Assembly: GCA_026770585.1 (NCBI GenBank)
Contig: MU647368.1
Span: 3,407-23,117 of the forward strand
DNA: 19,711 bases
Direction of reading: 5' to 3'
Source: Baffinella frigidus
Lineage: Eukaryota; Cryptophyceae; Cryptomonadales; Baffinellaceae
Below the pieces are notes generated by a model, which was given only the letters and a program-made list of their open reading frames with translations, had not been told where the DNA came from and made no database searches. Both the position numbers and the translations under genes were made by a program. Each line of letters begins with the position of its first letter. Positions within the stretch are counted from its first letter, which is position 1. Below, piece after piece: positions 1-11,800 of this stretch.

Positions 1-22
1 CCCCCTCCCGCTGTCGCGCATC
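1..22 (-). CDS. E18: exon cut by the window edge
   Basis: The acceptor is ACCCGCACACCAG|GATGCGCG. The visible codons read DARQREG, in phase 0 with E17, and the exon runs off the window. I take it as the candidate full exon because three 5'-anchored relatives lie upstream in transcript sense (201-221, 281-339, 511-566), as for other exons. Any of these four could instead be the spliced one. Confidence 0.45.
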
Positions 23-3000
23 CTGGTGTGCGGGTTAGGGTTTAGGGTTTAGTGCTTAGGGTTTAGTGCTTAGTGTTTAGTGCTTAGGGTTTAGTGTTGA
101 GGGTTAGGGGGTTGGGGTTGAGTGCTTAGGGTTTAGGGTTGAGGGTTTAGGGTTTAGGGTTTAGGGATTAGGGTTTAGTGCTTGGGGTCTAGCCCCCCCC
201 CCCCTCCCGCTGTCGCGCATCCTGGTGTAGGGGTGAGGGTTTAGCTGAAACCCAAAACCAAACCGACGAGGGTTCTTTACTTATTTAGGGCGAATCGTCT
301 CCCGCCCCTGATGAACCTTCTCCCCCTCCCGCTGGCATCCTGGTGTGCTGGTTGGGGTTTACCTTCCCACACCTAAGCCCTACCCTCTCCACCCTCAACC
401 CAGCCCCCCCAGCCCGACCCCGACCTGCTGCTCTACCCTCAACCCTGCGAACCTCAACCCTCCACCCTGCGAGAACCTCAACCCTGCACCCTGCACCCTG
501 CACCCTGCACCCCAGCTTCGCCTCCCGGTCCTGATGGACCTTCTCCCCCTCCCGCTGCCGCGCATTCTGGTGTGCGGGTTGGGGTTCGGGTTTCGGTTCA
601 GGTTTAGGGCTTAGGAGTTCGGGTCTGGGGTCTAGGGTCTGGGGTCTAGGGTCTAGGGCGTTCAGGGTTGAGGTTTGGGGTTGAGGTTCAAACAAGGAGA
701 GGTGCGCATCATATCTTTATCGATGCCGACATGTTCAACCCTGCACCCCCCACGCTCAACCATCAACAGACCTGGTGCTTGCCCTGGCGATGCAGCGTCA
801 GAACCTCTGCCGAGAACCCCACACCCTGCACCACCATGGTAAACCCTACATCCTACAACAACCCACATCCCAGACCCTCCACCTTCCACCCACCCTCTAC
901 CCTCTACCCGTTTAGGGTTCAGGGTTTAGGGTCAACTCTCCACCTTCCACCCTCCACCCTCAACCAACCTGGTGCTCGCCCTGGCGATGCAGCGTCAGAA
1001 ACTCTGCCGAGAAACCCACACCCTGCACCCCAGGGCGAGCACCATGGTACACCCTACATCCTACGACAACCCACATCCCAGACTTATCCGGGGAAACCTA
1101 TTTTTCTTTAGTTTGATGGCAAGGAAAATTCCTACACAATTCGTTCTTATTAGTAATATCAAAGCATTTACGTAGTAATTTTCCTTGCCATCAAACTGAA
1201 GAAAAATAGGTTTCCCCGGATAAAGACCCTCCACCCTGCAACACCTGGTGCTCGCCCTGGCGGTGCAGGGTCAGAATCTCCGTCGAAAACCCCTCAGCCT
1301 CGCCCAGCGTCGAACACAGCCTCGGGAATGATAAAAAATATCGCCTTTCCAGCAACGAAAATTACTACACACACGCGTTACTATGACTAGTAAGGCCCAT
1401 CTGTGTAGTAAATTTCGTTGTGCCAGAAAGCAACCCTCGACCTTCGACCCCAGACCCTCCACCCTGCAACACCTGGTGCTCGCCCTGGCGGTGCAGGGTC
1501 AGGATCTCCGTCGAGAAGCCCTCAGCCTCGCCCAGCACCGACGACAGTTCCGCCTCCACCTCCAATCGCGCCTCCCGCTCCGCGCAGACCTGTTGCATCT
1601 CCACAAAAGTATTAATTACTTGCTTTTGGTGCAACAAAATTTACTACACAAACGCTTTACTATTACTTTTATGAGCAAATCGTGTAGTAATTTTCGTTGC
1701 CAAAAGCAATTAATTAATACTTGTATGGAGATTTAATCCCGTCGAGTATTCATGACAAATACGATTTCGGGGATCTCCGATCCGATTTTGGTGTATCTTA
1801 CGGCTCTAAATGAAGCTTAGATAGACGACTGTCTTATTTTACCCCTTAAGACACACCAAAATCGTATTCATGATGAATACTCGTCCGGATGAGATTATGT
1901 TAGGGCGGGTGGTTTACGGTTTACGGTTTACTGTTTACGGTTTACGGTTTGGGGTTTTCGGTTTACGGTTCACCGCCTCCGCCCCCCCCCGCGCCTCTGT
2001 GTTTGAACACATCTCCAGGGTTTAGGGTTTAGGAAGGGTTTAGGGTTGAGGGCTTCGCCTCGTTTCGGGTTTACGGGTTGTGGGCTGGGGTTGTTTTGGG
2101 GTGTGGGTGTGGGGTTTGGGGCTGTTTAGGGTTTCCGGGTTGAAGGTTTAACCTCGCGCGCGGCTTGCTCCTCGATTATGGCGCAGAGCGCATTCGCCTC
2201 GTTTCAAGTTTACGGGTTGTGAGTTGCGGGTTGCGGGTTGCGGGTTGTGGGTTGTGGGTTGGGGTTGGGGCTGTTTCGGGTTTCAGGGTTCAAGGTTTAA
2301 CCTCGCGCGCGGCCTTCTCCTCGATCTCGGCGCAGAGAGCCTCCGCCGCGCCCCGCTCTGCCTCCAGCTGCCTCCCCCACCCCTCCTCCTGCCACGCGCG
2401 AAAGTTGACGAATGTGTACCGCACACCCAACGTGTCGACTAGAGAATAGTCTGAATGCCACCACCCCTCCAGCAAAAGTTAATTCAGCCATTGCTCCTCC
2501 TTTCGGGTTTCGGGTTTCAGGTTTCGAGTTTTGGGTTGAGGGTTTAGGTTTTCGGGGTTCGGGTTTAGGGTTTAGGGTTTAGGGTTTAGGGTTTAGGGTT
2601 TCGGGTTCAAGGTTTAGAGTGTAGGGTTTCGGGTTTCGGGTTTCGGGTCTCGGGTTTCGGGTTTCGGGTTTCGGGTTTTGGGTTTCGGGTTGAGGTTCAG
2701 GGTCTAGTCTTTGCCCGGCCGGTATCAGTGCGGTTGAGACGTATGGCCACCTGCTCCGCAGCGCGGGCTTCCCCTTCGGCGCAGCGCCCCTCCACTTCCA
2801 GCCACCGCCCATCGAGTTCCCGCAAAAGTCAATCTAGCCACTTAAAAGGAAAATTCACCACGATTTGTACCTCGGGTCCTTGCCGTTGCGGGAATTTGTA
2901 GTTGGGCGTAACGGCTGGCCCTCGACCTCCAGCCACCGCAGTTTGGAAGGTTTTAGGGTTTTGGGGTTGAGGGTTGACCTGCTCCGCAGCGCGGGCTTCC

Positions 3001-5792
3001 CCGGCGGCGCAGCGCGCCTCAACCTCCAACCACCTTGCCTCCACCAAAAGTCAATCTAGCCACTTAAAGGAAAACTTCCACACAATTTGTACCACGGATC
3101 CTTGCCGTTACGGGAATTTGTACTGGGGCGCAACGGTTTGCACCTGCTCCGCAGCGCGGGCTTCCCCTTCGGCGCAGCGAGCCTCCACCTCCAGCCTCCT
3201 TGCCTCCAGCTCCCGCACCCTCTCCTCCAGCACCTTCAGGGTTTGGGGGTGGGGGTTTAGGGTTTGGGGGTTGTGGTTTAAGGTTTGAGGTTTAGAGGTC
3301 AGGGTTTAGGGTGCAGGGTTTACATGAAACAGCGCCCCGATATGGGGAAGTTAGAACACGTGTACCCACTTTCTGAAGGGAAAGCTCAAATTCCATACGG
3401 GAGCGAGTGTGCTAATTAAATTAGATGCCCGTGTGGATGAAACCAAAGTTAACTGACCTCCCGGTCTGCCTCGCGCACGGCCGCTGCCTAAAAAATCCGC
3501 ACGAAAAATCATTTTTTGATGACAAATCGATTTTTTGCTATGTTACGGTTGGTTGATTCTGTTTTGGGCATCTTGCCCATGCCTAAGATGGCATAAAAGT
3601 TCATTTTCGATGTTTTTTCATCTCCTGAACTCATTTCCTGACCTGACCTTGAATCCGCGCGGAGCCCATTTCTACAATATCGTTGTAATAAAAGTCTCTC
3701 TTATCGTCTTATGTTGGTTGTAATAAAGGTCTCTCTTATCCGACTTTATGGACCACCTCCCGGTCTGCGTCGCGCACGCTCCCCCGCTCCCCCGCCTCAG
3801 CCACCTTCCGTTGAAGCCGGATTCCGGCGTCACGCGAGGTGAAAATGGCTCCAAAACATCGACGGTTTGCTCAATCTGTGAGGGTTGGTGGGACCTCCCG
3901 GTCATAGCCTAACTTCTGAAAGGAGGGCTCCAATTCCCTATGGGAGCGAGTGTTCTTGTTAAATTAGATGCTCGTCGGGGTGAAGTCGAACAGACCTCCT
4001 GGCCAGCGTCACTATTTGGAGTAGAACCCCAGCACAACACGGCGAATAGAAAGCCATAGGGCGAGCCAAAATTGAAACTCAGGCAGAGCTAGACCTCCCG
4101 GTCAGCGTCGCGCACCGCCGCTGCCTCCCCCGCCCTCTTCTTCGCCTCCTCCGCCATGCCCTGTGCTTCAGCTGCCTCCTCTTTTACGGCTTCCTGCTTT
4201 GCGGGTTGGGGTTTAGGGTTTGAGGTCTAGGTTTCAGAGCGCCCACACCGCAAGGCAGATAGCAAGATCCTTTGTCGCCTCCGCCATGCCCTGTGCTTGT
4301 GCTGCCTCCTCCCGAGCGGTCACCTGGTGTGGGGGCTTGGGTTGATGACACGAAAAATGCCCGGAGCCTACACCATACATTCAAGCCCCCCCTTGGATTC
4401 AAGGTTGGGGCTTCGGGTTCAGCCTCCCCCGCCCTCTCCCGCACCGCCTCCGCCATGCCCTGTGCTTCTGCCGCCTCCTCCCGAGCGGCTGCCTGGTGTA
4501 AGGTGTTGGGTTTTGGGTCCTCGGAGACTCGGGCGGGCGGATTATGGTTTGTGGTTGTAGGGTGTAGGGTGTAGGGTGCAGGGTGTAGGGTGCAGGGTGT
4601 AGGGTGCAGGGTGTACGGTGAAGGGTGCAGGGTGTAGGGTGTAGGGTGTAGGGTGTAGGGTGTAGGGTCTGGGCCCTCTCCCGCACCGCCTCCGCCTCCT
4701 CTAATGCGTCCAGTGTTGCACAGACTCTGGAGTCGAAGAGGGTTGACTGCCACCAACCCTCACGGCGTGGGCAAATCGACGATTTTCGAGCTGGCGCATT
4801 GGAGGAGGCTGCCTCCTCCTGCAATGCTACCTGCTTTGCGGCTTGGGGGTTAGGGTCTGAGGTCTGGGTTTCAGCGAGCCCACACCGCAAATCCTGTAGC
4901 ACGCTCCCGCGCCTCCTGGGAGGTTTAGAGTTTGTGAATTGGAGCCAAGCCTTGTCCCGTGCTTATGGTGCCTCCTCCTTTGCGGCTACCTGTGTTGAGT
5001 TTTAGGGTTTAGGGTTGAGGGTGCAGGGTCCTCGGAGACTCGGGCGGGTGGGTTAGGGTTTAGGGTTTAGGGTTTAGGGTTTGGGGTTTAGGGTTACAGT
5101 TTGGGTTTCAGGGTTGAGGGGTTAGGGTTCAAGATTTTGGGTTTAGGGGCTTAAGGTGTAGGGTTGAGGGTTTGAGGTTTAGGGTTTGGGGGTTTGAGGT
5201 TTGGGAGTACCGCCTCCTGCTCCAGGCGCTCAATTGACACCCGGGTTTAGGTTTAGTGTTGAGGGTTTACAGTTTCGGATTTCGGGGTGTAGGGTGTAGG
5301 GTGTAGGGTGTAGGGTGTAGGGTCTGGAGGTGTTACCGCTTCCTGCTCCATGCTCTGGATCGACGCCCGGGCTGAGGGTGTAGGGTGTAGGGTGTAGGGT
5401 GTAGGGTGTAGGGTGTAGGGTGTAGGGTGTAGGGTGTAGGGTGTACCGCTTCCTGCTCCATGCGCTCAATCGACGCCCTAGCCTCCTCAAGCCTCTCCTC
5501 CTGCCGCAGAACCCCCCGGGGTTAGCAATTTGATTCGGGGTGTAGTTCGGGATTTGATTTGATGTGGGGTTTGGGGTTTGGGGTTTGGGGTTTCGGGTTC
5601 GGGTTCATTGAGTGGTGTCCGTCCCTCCTTACGCGGAATCCGCGGGGTGCGAGTTTGGGCGTAGGATCTAGGGGTTTGGGTTGGAGCCTAGAGTCCCAGG
5701 CTCTGGAGTCCCAGCTTCGGTGCAGTTTTGTTCGAGGCAATAACTTTAGCCCCGTGTTCTCTCTGTCAGCAAGGAGGTGTCGCCACACAGCT

Positions 5793-5836
<44 letters not shown>

Positions 5837-8800
5837 TCTCTCAGACACCCTCTCTCTCACACACCCTCTCTCTCTCTCTTTCTCTCTCTCTCTTTCTCTC
5901 TCGCTCTCTCTCTCTCTCGCACACACACACTCTCCCACACAGCGGACTTCGAAGGGATGGTGAATAACCCTTAAGAGATAAGACCTACGACCCTACGGTG
6001 GGCAATCTGTACGGACTTAGTGGGGGCTCCTACGGATAAGGTCACTGGAAATGGGTTGATTTTGACGATGTTTTTCTTTGCAGCCCGCTGTGTGGCTCAG
6101 GGCGCACGCCAAGTTTGCTACCCACCACCAACCCTTACCACACGAGGCTACCTATGCGAACAGAATAAATGTCGATTGTCAACGTGTGTAGTAATTTTCA
6201 GATGAAAATCAGCGACTTTACACAGGTCCGACCGCTCAGCGGGCGGAAACGTGATCATTTGCCCACAAAACTTTAAAAGTCCGTTTTATTCTGTTCGCCT
6301 CGGTAGCCTCGTGTGGTATGGCTTGGGCAAATCGACGATTTTTGATTCGGGATTTCAAGGGGGTTGAAGTCGGAATCCAACTTCAACGGCTCCAATTCCC
6401 CTTGAAATCGGGAGATCGAAAATCGTCGATTTGCCCACGCCGTGAGGGTTGGTGGCAATCAACCCTCTTCGACTCCAGAGTCTGTGCAACACTGGACTAC
6501 TTTACCCAGCACTTCCCCAAGGGACTTCAGTCGAAGGATTTGTAGCAGGGGGGGGGGGTCGATTCCGGTCTGCGCCGCAGTACAAACCCGCCGAAGTTCA
6601 AACCATCGATAGTAATGTGGGTCTGTGGGGGGGGCAACCGCCTGATCTCTGCTCCTTTTGATCTCCCCGAAATTCATCTTTTTTCCGTGTCGTAAATACC
6701 AATTTCATAAGTACGTAAAGTATCACGTACAAATAGGGGTGGGGTGAAACCACCAGGTCCCTGCTCCGGTGCGTCTCTTCGACAAGGGCAGCCGCCTCCG
6801 CTACTTCCGCTTCCGCCTGCGACCCCGCACCACAATTGGTCACACGTCAGGCTCGGCGTACACGCTATTATCCGCGCGTAAGCACTATTGACAGCCCAGG
6901 AGCACGGCATGATTTTCACGCACACGAACACGTTTGCGAGTAAAGGTTTGGGAATTACAGACCATGTTGAGAACCACATGGCCAGAATGTGTGTGTGAAG
7001 AGCACCACGGAAAGGCCTTTCATTTGCATGATAATATATCCTTAAAGTTAATTGTCTCCAGGTAAGTTGACTTTTGATGAAAGTTTCGTACTGTAATCGA
7101 GTACATGGGGTGGCTGGCGCCTGGCATGCTCTGGCACCCCCCAAAAGTAACGAGTCGAGGTTTGCGGTTTAGGGTTTAGGTCTCGGACAGTCGCCTCTGC
7201 TTCTGCGGCTTCCGCCTGCAACCCCGCACCACAATCTCATCTCGGAAGATAACCGAATCAGTTCCTTTTCAGTTGGAGGTTGAATAGCAGCAATTAGTTA
7301 GGGCGTAGTAAGTTTAATTAGGCCTCTGCGGCTTTCGCCTGCACACCCAAACACGCGCCAGGTCACCAATCAGATTTTCACCATGCAGTCCATCTAAGCG
7401 CAGTCGATTCTTGCGCGGAAACACGCCAACGTTCTGAGAATTAGGAACCGCCTCTGCCTCTGCGGCTTCCGCCTGGTTTGGGGTTTGGGGTTTTGGGTTT
7501 GGGGTTTGGGGTCTGGGGTTTGGGGTTTAGGGTCTGGGGTTTGGAGTTTGGGGTTTGGGGTCTGGGGTTTGGGGTCTGGTGTTTGGTGTTTGGTGTTTGG
7601 TGTTTGGTGTTTGGTGTTTGGTGTTTAGGGTTTGGGGTTTAGAGTTGAGGGTGTAGGGTTTAACGTTTGGGGTTTAGCGATCAGGGGTTAGGGTCTTAGA
7701 CGAGAACACGGCATGATTTTCAAGAAGGCGAATGACTTTGGCGGACTTCTCTAACCTCGGCGCTAAAACGAGTAACCCTGAAACCTAAGCCCTAAGCCCC
7801 GAACCTCAGCGCGGCCGCGTCCGGTCCCCCTCCGATGTGATTTCGTTGCACACATCGGGGAGGGACCAGACTTCCGGGAAGCCCCCCGCAGGGGCCGCTG
7901 GAGGCTCGACCGGGATTCAGGTCGCGCAGCTTATTGGCGTCGACCACTCCGGACGCCTGCTACCGCGGCTGCGCGCTGACTATTTCTAAGTTGACAAGCT
8001 GGGTGCGCGGTAAAAATCCGTCAACTTTGGAGCGGAAACGAGCCGAAGATCTCCCACTTGGTGAGCCCAAATAGACTGAGACAGACCACCAACCCTCACG
8101 GCTGGGGCAAATCGACGATTTTTCGTTTTTCATTTCAAGGGCATCGAAGCCGGAATCCGGCTTCAACGGCTCCGATTCCCCTTGAAATCGGGAAATTAAA
8201 AATCGTTGATTTGCCCTAGCCGTGAGGGTTGGTGGGAGTTAGAACCTTGGCGCGGCGTTTGTTGGCCTCGACGACCTCGCAGGACGCGCCAGCCACCTGT
8301 GCCGCTGCGCAAAAAAAATCGCCAAAATCAACCCATTTCCGGCTACCATATCCGTAGGAACCCCCCCGTATGTCCCTACGGATTGCCTACCGTAGGGTCG
8401 TAGGTCGCATCGCTTAAGGCTTATTCAACATCCCTTTGCACACAACAGCGGATGCATTTATCAGTTATTGATGCTCGCAGAATAGCACCCTCTGCTCTTG
8501 TTATCAGTTATTGATGATCTTGTGCATCAATAACTGAAAAATGCATCCGCCTCCTCCGCCCGGAGCTCGCACGCCCCCCTCTCCTCGTGCGCCACGGCCA
8601 GCGCCTCCTCACAAGAGCAGAGGGTGTTATTCTGCGAACGAGAGCAGAGGGCGTTGGTAACCTGAACTGATTTGAGCTTGGTTTGAGTTAGTTCGTGTCG
8701 TAACTGATGCTGCGAACACGAGGAGAGGGCTCTTGTGATGCTGTGTACGAGCACGACCCACCTGCTGCGTTAACATTTAATAAACCCCAGAGGCCATACA

Positions 8801-11800
8801 GGCCATTCACCTGCAGCCTCGGCGGCAGCCTCAGCAACGTGCTGTGTCCACAGCCGTACGCAGGACAGAATTCTTCTTCGGTGTTGTGGGCTTCGAGCAA
8901 CCACACAGCGGACTTCGAAGGGATTTCGAATAACCCTTAAGCGATTAGACCTACGAAGCCACGGTAGGCAATCCGGAGGGCCATAGGGGGGGTTCCTACG
9001 GATAAGGCAGCGGAAAATGGCTTAGATCTGAGCAGAAAATCCCTTCGTAGCCCGCTGTGTGTGTGGGGGGGGGTGGCTTCAAGAAGCCGAGGTCCTCTGC
9101 ACCGCCACGCGCCACCCTGCCAAGGTGTAGACAGAGCAGGGGGCGCACCTGCAACATCAACCGCCCTTGCTCGGATAGCGAGGGGGCAAATGGATCGGAT
9201 ATTTATTGCCTTCAGCTCCCGATGGGAGCTGAAGCCCAGTACAAACTGGACGCGACTGGTACCAAATTTTGAATTCGTACCCGCATTAAGAAGATCCGTT
9301 CGCCCCCTCGCTATCCGACCAAGGATCCTCTCCGTCGTACGGCGTTGGACCAAACGCGCCGCGGAGCGTAAGGCTGAGCACAGTACAGGAGGAGGGGGCA
9401 CGCCTAGAGCAGAGGGCCTTATTGATGCTTCCAGCCTGAAATCCAAAAAGCGAGATTGTGGTCCGCTTTGGAGTTTACCAGCAGCCTCCGCGACGTGCTC
9501 GGCCTCCTCCCCTCACCTTATAGAAGGCCTGCACCTCTGGCCCTATGGTGGTCATAGGGGGGGGGGGGCGTCTTCTTGTGAGAGTGAGAGAGGTACGCAA
9601 GCAAATTTCTAGGAAGATTGAATGAACCCTCATGGCCGTGCACCTGCAGCCTTAAAATCTCCTGGGAAGCCCACTGTGTCCACACGAGGCTAACCAGGCG
9701 AACAGAATAAAACCCGGGGGCTGTACAAGTTGGGCCTATCCATAAGTGATTTATAACCGACCGACCGCTGAGCGGTCGGTAACGTGATCATTTCCCTACA
9801 AAACGTTAAAAGTCCCTTTTATTCTGTTCGCCTGGGTAGCCTCGTGTGGGTGGAGGGATGCTCTGCGTTACCTTCCTCAGGCGAATGATCCGCAGGCTTT
9901 TGAGGGTTTGGGCTCTTGCGTTTTTGGTTTTTTGGTTTTTTGGGGGTTTTGGGTGCAGGGTTCAGGGTGCAGGGTTCAGGGTGCAGGGTTCAGGGTGCAG
10001 GGTTCAGGGTTTAGGGTTCAGGGTTCAGGGTTCAGGGTGTGTGGCACCTGCAGCCTCGGCGACAGCCTCAGATTCTCCGTGGGGTTTGTGGACTGTGGGG
10101 TTGCTTAACATGAGGCTGTGGGCACTACATGCGAAGGCTGCGCACCTGCAGCCTCGGCGACGGCCTCGGCGACGTGTTCGGCCTCCTCCCCCCGCTGTTC
10201 TGCATCGAGAAGCTTTGCAGTCGCCTCATCCTGTGTGGTTGGTCGTTGACGTTTAGGGGGCTGGTTGGCGTTGAGGGCTGAGGGTTTAGGGTTTAGGGTT
10301 TAGGGTCTAGGGTTTAGGGTCTAGGGTCTTGGATGTGCTCGGCCTCCTCCCACCGCTGTTCCGCATCGAGAGACTTTGCGGTTGCCGCATCCTATTGTTT
10401 ATGGTTTAGCGTTTAGGGGTTTGGGTTTAGGGTTCAGGGTTCAGGGTTCAGGGCTCAGGGCTCAGGGTTCAGGGTTTAGGGGTTGGGGGTTCAGGTTTTC
10501 GGGTTTTCGGGGGTTTTGTTTTTTGTGTGTTGTGTGTTGTGTGTTGTTTGTTGTTTGTTGTTTCGGGTCTCGGGTGTCGAGTTTCGGGTGTCGAGTTTCG
10601 GGTGTCGAGTTTCGGGTTTCGGGTGTCGAGTTTCGGGTGTCGAGTTTCGGGTGTCGAGTTTCGGGTGTCAGGTTTCGGGCTCCGGGTGTCGATTTTCGGG
10701 TTTCGGCAGCGGTGCGCACCAGGGCAGCCTCGACCCCGCGCACCCGCCCCTCCATCACCCCCCTCTCCTCGCGCGCTACGGCCAGCGCCTCCTCCGCCTC
10801 CCGCCCCCGCTCCTCCGCATCCCGCCCGCTCCGCGCCGCGTCGCCCGCCCTCTCCTCCGCGGCGACGGCGCGCAGGTCTGCCTCCCCCGCCGCCTCCTCC
10901 ATGGCGGAAATCTCGCGCGCCGCCTTCTCCTCCGCCTCCTTCGCCCGGAGCTCGCACGCCCCCCTCTCCTCGTGTGCCACGGCCAGCGCCTCCTCCGCAT
11001 CCCTCGCGCTCCGCTTTGCGTCGCCCGCCCTCTCCTCCGCCTGCTTGTTTGGGGTGTAGGGTTCAGGGTTCAGGGTTCAGGGTTCAAGGTTCAGGGTTCA
11101 AGATTCAGGGTTGAGGGTTCAGGGCTTAGGTAGGGTTCAGGATTCAGGGGTTAGGGTTCAGGGTTCAGGGTTCAGGGTTCAAGGTTCAGGGTTCAGGGCT
11201 CAGGGTTCAGGGTTCAGGGTTCAGGGTTCAGGGTTTAGGGTTCAGGGCTCAGATAGGATTCAGGGTTCAGGGTTCATCGCTCAGGATTGAGGGTTCAGAG
11301 CGTGGGATTTACCGTCCCCGCCTTCTCCCCCGCTGCAAGGGCGCGCTGCTCCGCCGCCTGAGTGTTTGGGGTGTGGGGCTTGGGGTTTGTGGTTTACAGT
11401 TTATGGTTTATGGTCCACCCTAGATGTTTGGCGCAGTAATTATAAAAAATAACGGCTCCAATGCCACTACAGATTTTGTAGTTTGGCTCCATGTTTGGCG
11501 TTAATTCCCCCTGAAATCCGAAAAATCGACTTTTGCGATTGCTCCTCGTGTGATCGTGGGTGGTTTATGGTTTACCTCCACCGCCGCGCACGCCTCCGCG
11601 AGCCGCGCGGCCGCCTCGGTTTCCTGGAGGTTGTGAGCCTCGTTTGCAGCCCGGCTCGCCTCGGTCGCCCGCCACTCTAGCGCCCCCACCCGCTCCTCCG
11701 CCTGTGTGGTGGTTGGCACGCGGTGGTTGGTTGGCCAACCGGCACGTGGTGGTTGGTTGGCCAAAACCCCCAAAAGGTAAGGTTTAGACCGGGCGGGTGC

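Noticed and set aside
1-700. A chromosome end, given TTTAGGG repeats at the window edge
   Set aside because: Repeats are degenerate, interrupted by exon copies, and occur throughout the window in the same orientation; they are interstitial.
4184-5490. Minus-strand frames rich in TLHPTPYTLHP or LNPKPQT
   Set aside because: These are seven-base repeat units read in frame, lacking stops by composition; only the embedded exon pieces look coding.
5522-5974. Leu-Ser and Arg-Glu repeat proteins
   Set aside because: Produced by the TC microsatellite.
8811-8841. An additional real exon between E10 and E11
   Set aside because: Both splice sites exist, but its 31 nt would break the phase into E11, and it is a plain copy of the E10 end.
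9846-11133. Plus-strand open frames with Gly-Phe-Arg-Val-Gln repeats
   Set aside because: They are translations of GGGTTCAGGGTT-type repeats and the reverse of E9; no conserved protein features.
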